A stretch of 64,000 nucleotides of DNA from Marinobacterium rhizophilum DSM 18822 (lineage in GTDB: Bacteria; Pseudomonadota; Gammaproteobacteria; Pseudomonadales; Balneatricaceae), in the NCBI RefSeq assembly GCF_000378045.1, contig NZ_KB899096.1, forward strand, positions 186,001 through 250,000, written 5' to 3'. This document shows, in pieces, positions 38,395-46,662 of this stretch (position 1 is the first letter of the stretch; each line of letters opens with the position of its first letter). The position numbers were made by a program, and so were the translations under genes. The notes below the pieces were generated by a model, which worked only from the letters and a program-made list of their open reading frames with translations, ran no database searches and had not been told where the DNA came from.

Positions 38395-39180
38395 TCACAC
38401 CAGAATCATTCCACCATCAATCATGAGCGTCTGACCGGTCATATAATCGGATGCCGATGAGGCCAGAAAGTTTGTCGTACCCACCAGATCTTCAGGTGCA
38501 GCAGGACGCCCCAACAAAATACCGGACGAAAATTCTTCTATCGCCTGCCCCGGTTGCTTGCTGGCACCGATTTCTATCAAATCCTTGTCCAGCTGACTCC
38601 ACATCTCGGTCGCGACAACACCGGGTGCGAAGCCATTAACGGTAATCTTGTGCTTGGCCAGATCACGCGCGGCAGACTGGGTTAAAGACAATACGGCAAA
38701 TTTCGACGCACAGTAGGGCGCAATATTGTCATAGCCCTGTCGGCTGGCAATGGAGGCCGTGTTTATTATTTTCCCGCCACTGCCCTGAGCAATCATCTGC
38801 CTGGCAGCTTCCTGAGTGCCGATAAGAACACCCAGGCCGTTAATTTTCATTATAAAGTCCCAGTTTTCCTCGGTAACATCGAGAAAATTCATGGGCTTGT
38901 TAACGCCCGCATTATTGAACATCACATCCAGACTGCCGAATTCTGCAACGGCCTTCTCAATCATCTCCTTAACCTGAGCCCGGTTGGTCACATCCATTTT
39001 AAAGCCGATGGCACGACCGCCAAATTTGGCATTGGATTCTTCGGCCGTTACCTGCACAGCCGGGTCAAGGTCAGCAAACAGCACATTGGCGCCTTCTTGC
39101 ATAAGAGCTTCACCAATCGTGCGACCGATACCCTTGGCTGATCCGGTTACGATACAGTTTTTACCGTCGAGTGAAGACAT
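38395..39180 (-). CDS. SDR-family dehydrogenase (copy 2)
   Basis: A 261-residue short-chain dehydrogenase: 'IVTGSAKGIGRTIGEALM', 'NNAGVNKPMNFLDVTEENW', catalytic Ser in 'NTASIASRQ' and YxxxK-equivalent 'YCASKFAVL', ending 'YMTGQTLMIDGGM'. It is a paralogue of the SDR at 27667-28470. It lies between the binding protein and permease genes, so its substrate is probably the imported compound or its first product. ATG 39180 has AGAGG upstream. Confidence 0.86.
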   Translation of the reverse strand: MSSLDGKNCIVTGSAKGIGRTIGEALMQEGANVLFADLDPAVQVTAEESNAKFGGRAIGFKMDVTNRAQVKEMIEKAVAEFGSLDVMFNNAGVNKPMNFLDVTEENWDFIMKINGLGVLIGTQEAARQMIAQGSGGKIINTASIASRQGYDNIAPYCASKFAVLSLTQSAARDLAKHKITVNGFAPGVVATEMWSQLDKDLIEIGASKQPGQAIEEFSSGILLGRPAAPEDLVGTTNFLASSASDYMTGQTLMIDGGMILV

Positions 39181-39267
39181 TACAGCCTCTTTTAATAAAT
39201 TAATGCGTAATATTAAGGTTGGCCGCATAAACATACACGCCTACGCCGCCAACGGGAGACTCAACGA

Positions 39268-40203
39268 TTAGAAGACAGGCTTGTCAAACTGGCTCAGAGT
39301 GTCACGGGTGATTTTCGGTGTATCAAAGTAGTTCAGTTTCGGAACATCTTTCCCGGCCAGAACGTCTAGAGCGGTCTGCAGCGCTGCACGGGCATCGTCA
39401 ACCGGCGACTGGTACACGGAGCCGTAGTATTCCCCACGTTCCATCGCTTCATACCCAACCGCGAAATTGGTGGCGCCGATGAAGATAATACCGTCACGAT
39501 TCGCTGCTTTGGCCGCATTAAGCGCACCGACACCCATGTTGTCATCGCCCGCGTAAACACCATCAATGTGGTCATATTTGGTGAGGAAGTTTTCCATGGT
39601 TCGCTGGGCTTTTTCACGGTTCCAGTCACCCGGCTGGGTTTCCAGGATTTTCACCTCGGGGCAGGCTTCAGCCAGACGATCTTCAAACCCTTTGGCACGT
39701 TCAATGGCGGTGGTATAACCGGGCTGACCGGCAATCTGAACAATCTGTCCCTTATTATCCAGCGCATCACACATCATCTCTGCGGAATAGGCACCCTGGC
39801 GAATATTGTCCGGCCCGGAGAATGCTGCAATAAAGTCCATGCCGGCATCTGCAATCTTGGAGTTGGTGACAATGACTGGAATGCCTGCACTCTTAGCCTG
39901 CCGGACTGCGGGAATGACTGCCTGACCATTCGTCGGCCAGATAATGATGGCATCAACACGTTGCTGTATCAGATCCTGCATTTGACCAATCTGACGAGCC
40001 ACATCACCGCCGGCATCCAATACAACAACTTCGACATTCTCATCGGCGTTTGCCGCTTCAATGAAGGCCTTTTCATAGGTTGTCTGGTAGCTGTCCACAC
40101 CCACATTATTCTGAGTGATACCGATTCTGACGGTTTCAGCCGCAGCAACATTGAACGCCATTACGGACGCGATACCCACACTCAGTGCGATTTTAGAGAA
40201 CAT
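39268..40203 (-). CDS. Ribose-type periplasmic sugar-binding protein
   Basis: A 311-residue family 4 (peripla_BP_4, RbsB-like) binding protein with a signal peptide (about 1-22, ending FNVAAA). 'VRIGITQNNVGVDSYQTTYEKAF', 'DALDNKGQIVQIAGQPGYTTAIERAKGFEDRLAEACPEVKI' and 'VYAGDDNMGVGALNAAKAA' are typical. ATG 40203 has AAGGTGAAG upstream. It is first in the long minus-strand operon that continues through permeases, ATPase and the hydroxyquinol genes. Ligand not identifiable from sequence. Confidence 0.88.
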   Translation of the reverse strand: MFSKIALSVGIASVMAFNVAAAETVRIGITQNNVGVDSYQTTYEKAFIEAANADENVEVVVLDAGGDVARQIGQMQDLIQQRVDAIIIWPTNGQAVIPAVRQAKSAGIPVIVTNSKIADAGMDFIAAFSGPDNIRQGAYSAEMMCDALDNKGQIVQIAGQPGYTTAIERAKGFEDRLAEACPEVKILETQPGDWNREKAQRTMENFLTKYDHIDGVYAGDDNMGVGALNAAKAANRDGIIFIGATNFAVGYEAMERGEYYGSVYQSPVDDARAALQTALDVLAGKDVPKLNYFDTPKITRDTLSQFDKPVF

Positions 40204-40257
40204 AGACTTCACCTTTATTGTTGTAGCAAGAAATTTGCTTATGAGCTTGGAACCCAT

Positions 40258-40862
40258 GGATCAATCATAGTAGCAATCTCGGACAACGCGCAACGGAGCA
40301 CAGACATCGAAAAAACCAGTTTGGATATTTTTCGCATTGAAGAAAACCATCCACCCTAAGCAATTGTTAATAAAAGAATTTTAAATCAAGACCCCTTGAT
40401 AAAAGTACGCGAAAAGGGCCGATACGCGTTATATGCCCTCGCCCGCCGCCTGTTCATGGCGACGGGCCAATAAATTATGATCCAGATTGGACATTTCACT
40501 TAATGAAAGTATGGAGGCCACGCCCACGGGCGGTTTCCCGCTATCCGTAACAGGCGACCGCAGCCCAATGCCAGCCACCCGGAGCGGGGACTGGCTATCG
40601 CAGACACCCGGGAGCCTGCGTAACCGCAAGCCAAACCGGTGCAGGATAGATAAGGCAACAAGACGAGATGAAAGTAGAGACTGGGAATGAGGACGAAGAA
40701 GCCAAAGAAAAAAGAGAGGCAGTTCACCCGACGCGTAAGGCCAGCCGAAGAATCAGCAGCACTGCAGGAAAACAGGCACCGGATGCGATATGGATGGATG
40801 ACCGCCGGGAGCTGATCGGCCAAACCCGACAGGCTGCTAGCCAGTCCGCCGGACGGCGGTTT
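40258..40862. other. 600-base intergenic region, possible structured RNA
   Basis: No convincing gene. Between about 40500 and 40640 the sequence is rich in complementary segments (for example GCCAGCC...GGACTGGC, CGCCC/GGGCG, GCCTGCG...CGCAAGC), followed by a purine-rich stretch (40666-40725) and, at 40846-40864, a hairpin with T5 on the + strand. This layout would fit a small + strand RNA or a leader, but no known riboswitch class was recognised. Small frames here lack coding character. Confidence 0.35.
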
Positions 40863-40864
40863 TT
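40846..40864 (+). terminator. Hairpin with T tract facing the + strand, no matching gene
   Basis: CCGCC-GGAC-GGCGG (40846-40859) followed by TTTTT. No + strand protein gene lies upstream, so it either ends an unrecognised RNA or is the 3' hairpin of the LacI gene, whose stop codon (40863-40865) overlaps the T tract. Confidence 0.5.
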
Positions 40865-41945
40865 AGAGGGTGGGACAACTCTCGCCGATCACCAGCTCGG
40901 TGGGCAGCAGGATGTCCTTGTCTTCGATTTCCCCCAGCAGAATTCGCGCCGCGAGGCGGCCCTTTTCTTCGCTTTGCTGCGACACCGTTGTCAGCGTCGG
41001 ATGCAGTATGCTGGCTTCTGGTATGCCGTCAAACCCGACGATGTGTAGCATCTGCGGCACCTGGATTCCCAGCTGCAGTGCAGCACGCAATGCCGCGATG
41101 GCAATTGTATCGCTGGCACAAAGCAGCAGGGTTGGACGAGGCGCACTGAGCAGGGCTTCCCGCGCCGCCTGATACGCCAGTGTGTGGCTGTTCTCGGGCA
41201 CGTTCCAGATCCGCTCGGCCGACAACATTCGACCACTTGCCTGGACCGCATCAAGATAGCCCCGCAGACGGCTCACGGCGACGGAGCTTGCTTCATCGTA
41301 AAGCTCGTTGTCGCGTACTCGACAGACGCGATCGGTCGCCAACAGCTTCAGGCCCAAAATGGAGACATGCTCCGGATTATGGGCCAGGGCGTGTTCAGCA
41401 CTGCGCCTGGCACCACTGTAGTTATCGACGTTCACCGAGGTGTAGTCGCCCATTTTCAAATCGACCACCACCACCCGCTTGGGTTGTTGTAGCAGCCGCT
41501 GATAGGTGCGCCCCTTGCCGCTGAAGCCGTAGACGATATAGCCGTCCACCATCGACTCCTGCAGCCGGTGCTTGCTGCTGGCATCCATTTCCAGCGCCGA
41601 GAACAGCAGCATGTTGCAGTGGCGCTGATCCAGCACCTCCGATACCCCGGCCAGAAACTGGCTGGCGACCGGATCAATAAAGCTGTAGCGCAAGCTCTCG
41701 GCGAGTACCACGCCCACGATGCCGCTGCGCCCGGTGCGCAGATTGCGCGCCGCCGCACTGGGTCCCGCATAACCAATACGCTGACACTCGCCCAGGATCC
41801 GTTGCCGCAGGCGTTCGGACAGTTGGTCAGGCCGGTTGAAGGCATTGGACACGGTCGCCGTCGAGACACCAAGCTGGCGAGCCACATCCTTGATCGTCAG
41901 CTTTGGGCCCGGCGCGGCCAGATCTTTACCGTCCGTCTCAGGCAT
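40863..41945 (-). CDS. LacI-family repressor of alpha-glucoside operon (copy 1)
   Basis: A 360-residue regulator. Helix-turn-helix at about 15-40 ('KLTIKDVARQLGVSTATVSNAFNRPDQLS'), hinge 'AAARNLRTGRSG', then a periplasmic-binding-like effector domain ('GIVGVVLAESLRYSF...', 'LLLCASDTIAIAALRAALQLGIQVPQMLHIVGFDGIPEA'). It overlaps the preceding ATPase gene by 8 nt and is the last gene of the agl operon, implying autoregulation. Its recognition helix is identical to that of the second LacI at 51469, so the two may share operators. Confidence 0.9.
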   Translation of the reverse strand: MPETDGKDLAAPGPKLTIKDVARQLGVSTATVSNAFNRPDQLSERLRQRILGECQRIGYAGPSAAARNLRTGRSGIVGVVLAESLRYSFIDPVASQFLAGVSEVLDQRHCNMLLFSALEMDASSKHRLQESMVDGYIVYGFSGKGRTYQRLLQQPKRVVVVDLKMGDYTSVNVDNYSGARRSAEHALAHNPEHVSILGLKLLATDRVCRVRDNELYDEASSVAVSRLRGYLDAVQASGRMLSAERIWNVPENSHTLAYQAAREALLSAPRPTLLLCASDTIAIAALRAALQLGIQVPQMLHIVGFDGIPEASILHPTLTTVSQQSEEKGRLAARILLGEIEDKDILLPTELVIGESCPTL

Positions 41946-43065
41946 GGGAGACAGTCGACACCTCGGGCGCGGGTACCGTGCGTTTTACGGCTCGGCCATC
42001 GGCGTCAAAGACATAGGCAAGCTCCGGCTTGATCAGCAGCCGCACCAATTGTCCCGGCCGAACCCGCACCGGCACCGGAACACGGGCAACCAGCAGCTCG
42101 TCTTCGTCGGGGTGCTGTATGTACACGTAAGACTCGTTCCCCAGATACTCCACGTTGACGACCTCAAGGCAGTTTTCGCCCCCGGATGCCGGTTCCAGTT
42201 CCAGATGCTCGGGCCGAATACCCAGCGTCAGGGTACAGCCAGCGTCCAGGTGCTGGCTGTCGACCGCCACGTCGACCTGCCCGACACCCGGCACGGCAAC
42301 CTGGCTGGTGTACGGGTCGGGTGCAGCCAGGGAGGCCGGCAGCAGGTTCATCTTGGGTGAACCGATGAACGATGCCACGAACAGGCTGGCGGGCGATTCA
42401 TAGAGTTCGAACGGCGACCCTACCTGTTCGATGCGACCGGCATTGAGCACGACAATCTTGTCGGCCAGTGTCATGGCTTCAACCTGGTCATGGGTGACGT
42501 ACACCATGGTCGACTTGACGCGCTGATGCAGCTTGGCGATTTCGGTACGCATCTTGACCCGCAGCGAGGCATCGAGGTTGGACAGCGGCTCGTCAAACAA
42601 CAGAATCCTGGGCTCTCGCGCCATCGCCCGGCCAATGGCAACGCGCTGGCGCTGACCGCCGGAAAGCTCCTTGGGCTTGCGATGCAGCAGCGGCTCCAGA
42701 TGCAGTATGCGCGCGGTATTCTCGACCCGCGCGGTGACCGTTTCACCGGACTCCTTCGCCAGCTTGAGCCCAAAGGCGATGTTATCGTAGACGCTCAGAT
42801 GCGGATAAAGCGCGTAGGACTGGAACACCATGCCGACGCCGCGCTCCTTGGGTGTCAGCTCATTGACCAGCTGACCGCCGATGTCCAGGTCGCCGGAACT
42901 GATCTCCTCGAGGCCGGCGATCAGCCGCAACAGTGTCGACTTGCCGCAGCCGGATGGGCCGACAAAGACCACGAACTCACCATCATGAATGCTCAGGTCG
43001 ATATCATGCAAAATATGGGTATGACCGAACACCTTGTTTATTTTCTTTAACGTTACACTTGCCAT
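41938..43065 (-). CDS. aglK: Alpha-glucoside ABC importer ATPase (AglK/UgpC type)
   Basis: A 375-residue CUT1 ATPase: Walker [10 protein letters not shown] (about 36-44), '[16 protein letters not shown]', Walker B '[13 protein letters not shown]', switch 'YVTHDQVEAMTLAD', and a C-terminal MalK-like domain. It lies 119 nt downstream of the alpha-glucosidase; the gap contains a GGCACCC/GGGTGCC palindrome. Position in the order E-F-G-A-K matches the rhizobial aglEFGAK operon. Confidence 0.87.
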   Translation of the reverse strand: MASVTLKKINKVFGHTHILHDIDLSIHDGEFVVFVGPSGCGKSTLLRLIAGLEEISSGDLDIGGQLVNELTPKERGVGMVFQSYALYPHLSVYDNIAFGLKLAKESGETVTARVENTARILHLEPLLHRKPKELSGGQRQRVAIGRAMAREPRILLFDEPLSNLDASLRVKMRTEIAKLHQRVKSTMVYVTHDQVEAMTLADKIVVLNAGRIEQVGSPFELYESPASLFVASFIGSPKMNLLPASLAAPDPYTSQVAVPGVGQVDVAVDSQHLDAGCTLTLGIRPEHLELEPASGGENCLEVVNVEYLGNESYVYIQHPDEDELLVARVPVPVRVRPGQLVRLLIKPELAYVFDADGRAVKRTVPAPEVSTVSHA

Positions 43066-43184
43066 GCGTGTCTCTCCCGGCTGGCACCCTGGGGTGCCTG
43101 GAAGCGTGCCCGATAAAATCCCGTCTCAGGATCATTTAAACCGGACAGACTCCCCTGCTGTTGTTTTTGTTGTACAACCCGTCA

Positions 43185-44798
43185 TTAAACGTGCGCGAAA
43201 AGCGCCTGGTAAGCCGGCAGCACGATCTCGTCGCCGTCAACTTCGCCGTTGAACCCATGCCCCGTTTGCACAGACAATGCCGGCCCGCTCCAGGGCATGC
43301 GCTGCGTCTGGCCGGTCAGGTTCAATGCCACCAGCAGCGTCTGTGCGGGGTCACGACGTATCCAGCACAGGATATCGCCGGTCCCCTCCACCAGTTCAAG
43401 CTCCCCCTTCACCAGCGCTGGCTGCTGTTGGCGCCATTTGATAAACACTCGCATGGCATGCAGCATCGAATCGGACTGCCGTTCCTGTTCATCAACCGAC
43501 AATGCAAGATGACGCTCATCGACCGGCAGCCAGGGCTCGACCGTGGAGAACCCGCCCTGTTCGGAGTGATCCCAGACCATCGGTGTACGACAACCGTCCC
43601 GTCCCTTGAATTCGGGCCAGAACGGAATGCCGTAGGGGTCCTGAATGCGTTCAAAAGGAACCTCCGCTTCCGGCAGGCCCAGTTCTTCCCCCTGATACAG
43701 GCATACACTGCCACGCAGGCTCATGAGCATGGCCAGGGCGATTCGCGGATAGGCCGCGGCATCTTCATCGGCGCCCCAGCGGGTGGCGCTGCGCACCACG
43801 TCATGATTGGACAGTGCCCAGCACGGCCAGGCATCGCCGGCGTTATCCCGAAAACGCGCCACAACTTCGCGGATATAATCCGCACTGTGGGGCGTGTTCA
43901 GCAGGTCGAAAGTGTAGGCCATGTGCAACTTGTCACCGCCGGCCGTGTACTGCGCCATCAGCTGCAACGGGTTATCGTCGCCAATCTCGCCAACGGTGGT
44001 CGACCCCGGATACTCGTCCATCAGCGCCCGCAGCTCCTGCAGGAAGCCGAGGTTTTCCGGCTGACTGAGGTCGTACACGTGACGCTGCCAGGTATAAGGG
44101 TTGGCCGCAGGAGCCCCCAGGGTGATGGCGGCGCCTTGCGGCACCGGCGGGTTATCCCGCAACTGCGCATCATGGTAATAGAAATTCACCGTATCGAGGC
44201 GAAAGCCGTCGACGCCCAGATCCAGCCAGAAGCGCATGTTATCCAGATTGGCCTGGCGAACATCCGGATTGTGAAAATTCAGGTCCGGCTGGCTGGTCAG
44301 GAAGTTATGCAGGTAGTACTGCCGCCGTCCGCTGTCGAACTGCCACGCGCTGCCGCCAAAAATCGACAGCCAGTTGTTCGGCGGCGTACCGTCCGGCTTG
44401 GGGTCAGCCCACACGTACCAGTCAGCCTTCGCATTGGTTGAATCCCGGCGGCTTTCCTTGAACCAGGGGTGCTGATCCGAGGTATGGCTGATGACCTGGT
44501 CGATCATCACTTTCAAACCCAGGCGCCGCGCTTCAGCCACCAGCGCCCGGAAGTCGTCCAGGTTGCCAAACAGCGGATCCACATCCCGGTAGTTCGAAAT
44601 GTCATAGCCAAAGTCCTTCATCGGCGACGTGAAGAACGGCGACAGCCAGATGCCGTCCACCCCGAGCGATGCTACATACGCCAGCCTGGAGGTAATGCCG
44701 GGCAGATCGCCGACACCGTCGCCATTGCTATCCATGAAGCTGCGCGGATATATCTGGTAGATGATGCCGCCTTTCCACCAGTCGAGTGGCTTGCTCAT
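43185..44798 (-). CDS. aglA: Alpha-glucosidase, GH13 (HaG/AglA type)
   Basis: A 537-residue cytoplasmic GH13 enzyme. Catalytic nucleophile Asp202 ('DGFRLDTVNFY'), acid/base Glu271 ('TVGEIGDD') and Asp333 ('LSNHDVVR'), the same numbers as in the Halomonas alpha-glucosidase HaG; Thr203 next to the nucleophile, linked in HaG to alpha-1,4 preference, is also present. 'YQIYPRSFMDSNGDGVGDL' opens the barrel. It hydrolyses imported maltose, sucrose or related alpha-glucosides. ATG 44798 follows GGGAGTT and is 16 nt from the permease stop. Confidence 0.92.
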   Translation of the reverse strand: MSKPLDWWKGGIIYQIYPRSFMDSNGDGVGDLPGITSRLAYVASLGVDGIWLSPFFTSPMKDFGYDISNYRDVDPLFGNLDDFRALVAEARRLGLKVMIDQVISHTSDQHPWFKESRRDSTNAKADWYVWADPKPDGTPPNNWLSIFGGSAWQFDSGRRQYYLHNFLTSQPDLNFHNPDVRQANLDNMRFWLDLGVDGFRLDTVNFYYHDAQLRDNPPVPQGAAITLGAPAANPYTWQRHVYDLSQPENLGFLQELRALMDEYPGSTTVGEIGDDNPLQLMAQYTAGGDKLHMAYTFDLLNTPHSADYIREVVARFRDNAGDAWPCWALSNHDVVRSATRWGADEDAAAYPRIALAMLMSLRGSVCLYQGEELGLPEAEVPFERIQDPYGIPFWPEFKGRDGCRTPMVWDHSEQGGFSTVEPWLPVDERHLALSVDEQERQSDSMLHAMRVFIKWRQQQPALVKGELELVEGTGDILCWIRRDPAQTLLVALNLTGQTQRMPWSGPALSVQTGHGFNGEVDGDEIVLPAYQALFAHV

Positions 44799-44814
44799 AT
44801 GCTGTAACTCCCTA

Positions 44815-45657
44815 TCAACCTTTGACCGCACCGGCGGTAAGGCCGGACACGATACGACGCTGGAAAATCAGTACCAGCACCACCAACGGAATCGTCACTA
44901 GGACCGACGCCGCCATGATGATGCCCCAGGGCAGCTCGTACGCCGAACCGCCGCTGATCATCGCAATGGCCACCGGCACAGTGCGCTGATCGTCGGTGAG
45001 CGTGAATGTCAGTGCGAACAGAAACTCGTTCCAGGCTGCAATGAACGCCAGCAGCCCGGTGGTCGCCATCGCCGGCCACATCAGCGGCACGAACACCTTG
45101 AACAGCACCACCAAAGGGGTGGCACCGTCGACGATGGCGGCTTCTTCCAGTTCCTTGGGCAACTGCCGCATGAAGGTCGTCAGCACCCAGACCGTGAACG
45201 GCAGCGTGAAGATGGTGTACGAGAACACCAGGCCGAACGGGTTGTTGTACAGGTTCAGGCCCCGAATAACCTCGAACAGTCCGGACAACACCGCCACCTG
45301 CGGGAACATCGACACCGCCAGAACGATGAGCAACACGCTACCGCGGCCACGGAAATCCACCCGGCCCAGCGCATAGGCAGCCGTGAGTCCGAACAGCAGC
45401 GAAATCACCACGGTCAGGGTCGACACCAGCACCGAGTTGCTGAAGCTCTGCAAAAAGCTGTCCTGCGACAGCACCGCGCCATAGTTGGAGAAATCCAGCC
45501 GGCTGATCAGGTAACTGACATTAAACAGCTCACTGCTGCTCTTGAACGAGGTCAGGATGGCGTAATAAAACGGATAGACGGAAAACAGTACGATAGACAG
45601 CAGCAGCAACGTGAATCCGCTACGCAGTGCCCAGCGTTTTAATTGTCGGCGAGTCAT
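44815..45657 (-). CDS. aglG: Alpha-glucoside ABC permease (AglG/MalG type)
   Basis: A 280-residue permease with about six membrane helices, EAA loop 'ELEEAAIVDGATPLVVLFKVFVPL' and the closing 'RIVSGLTAGAVKG'. It overlaps the preceding permease gene by 4 nt and precedes the glucosidase by 16 nt. Confidence 0.88.
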   Translation of the reverse strand: MTRRQLKRWALRSGFTLLLLSIVLFSVYPFYYAILTSFKSSSELFNVSYLISRLDFSNYGAVLSQDSFLQSFSNSVLVSTLTVVISLLFGLTAAYALGRVDFRGRGSVLLIVLAVSMFPQVAVLSGLFEVIRGLNLYNNPFGLVFSYTIFTLPFTVWVLTTFMRQLPKELEEAAIVDGATPLVVLFKVFVPLMWPAMATTGLLAFIAAWNEFLFALTFTLTDDQRTVPVAIAMISGGSAYELPWGIIMAASVLVTIPLVVLVLIFQRRIVSGLTAGAVKG

Positions 45658-46625
45658 GCGTCAGCTCCCATGCGTTTGCGCCCGAGATACAGGTAAGCCA
45701 GTGTACAGAGCGCGATAATCAGAAACAGGACCGTGGATGCTGCCGAGCCGTATCCCACATCCTGGAACTCGACCAGCTGCTGACGGGCATACACCGACAT
45801 CGACATGGTGGCGGTACTGTTGGATGTCAGTACGAAGATCAGATCGAACACCCGCAGCGCATCCAGCACCCGGAAGATGATGGCGACCATCAACGCCGGC
45901 GCGATCAACGGCAGCGTCACCTTGAAGAACACCTGGATCGGATGTATTCCGTCGACCCGCGCCGCCTCGTAACAGTCGGACGGCAGCATCTGCAAGGCGG
46001 CCAGCGTCAGTAGCGCCATAAAGGGCGTGGTCTTCCAGACATCCACCATGATCACGGCCCACATCGACAGGTCCGGATTAGCCGTCCAGGCCAGGGGGGT
46101 ATCGATAAAGCCGAGCCCCATCAGCATGTGATTGATGATGCCGAACTGGTCGTGCAGCATCCAGCCCCACATTTTGGCGGACACGATCGTCGGGATCGCC
46201 CAGGGAATCAGGATGGCCGCCCGCACCAGCCCGCGCAGCGGAAAACGCGCATTGAGGGATAATGCTACGATCAGGCCCAGCACCGTTTCGAGCGAGACGG
46301 ACACCACCGTGAAGAACAGCGTGTTCTTCACCGCATTCCACCATTCCGGGTCAGCCAGCAAGCCGTACCAGACGCCATCTTCGTAGACCAGGTAGTTTTC
46401 AAACCCGATAAGGTTATACCCGGAGGTATCCCCCAGGCTTGCATCGGTAAAGCTGAACCAGATGGTGCGCAACAACGGCCAGCCCGCAACGGCGGCCAGC
46501 AGTATCAGCATGGGTATCAGGAACATCCAGGCCATGCGCACGCGCTGGCGCACCAGGCGCCCCCTGCGATAGGGGACTCCTGCTGCAGTGGCGGCGACAG
46601 TTAGTTCAGAACTGGATTGAGTCAT
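45654..46625 (-). CDS. aglF: Alpha-glucoside ABC permease (AglF/MalF type)
   Basis: A 323-residue permease with about six membrane helices, 'SKMWGWMLHDQFGIINHMLMGLGFI' and EAA loop 'DCYEAARVDGIHPIQVFFKVTLPLI'. It forms the channel with AglG. It lies 37 nt after the binding protein gene. Confidence 0.88.
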   Translation of the reverse strand: MTQSSSELTVAATAAGVPYRRGRLVRQRVRMAWMFLIPMLILLAAVAGWPLLRTIWFSFTDASLGDTSGYNLIGFENYLVYEDGVWYGLLADPEWWNAVKNTLFFTVVSVSLETVLGLIVALSLNARFPLRGLVRAAILIPWAIPTIVSAKMWGWMLHDQFGIINHMLMGLGFIDTPLAWTANPDLSMWAVIMVDVWKTTPFMALLTLAALQMLPSDCYEAARVDGIHPIQVFFKVTLPLIAPALMVAIIFRVLDALRVFDLIFVLTSNSTATMSMSVYARQQLVEFQDVGYGSAASTVLFLIIALCTLAYLYLGRKRMGADA

Positions 46626-46662
46626 ACAGTGTCTCCCAGAGCTATGGCAGCGTCAGCCTGGC

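Noticed and set aside
40487-40690. 67-codon + strand frame in the intergenic region
   Set aside because: Composition is low-complexity and it overlaps the structured non-coding segment. No ribosome site.
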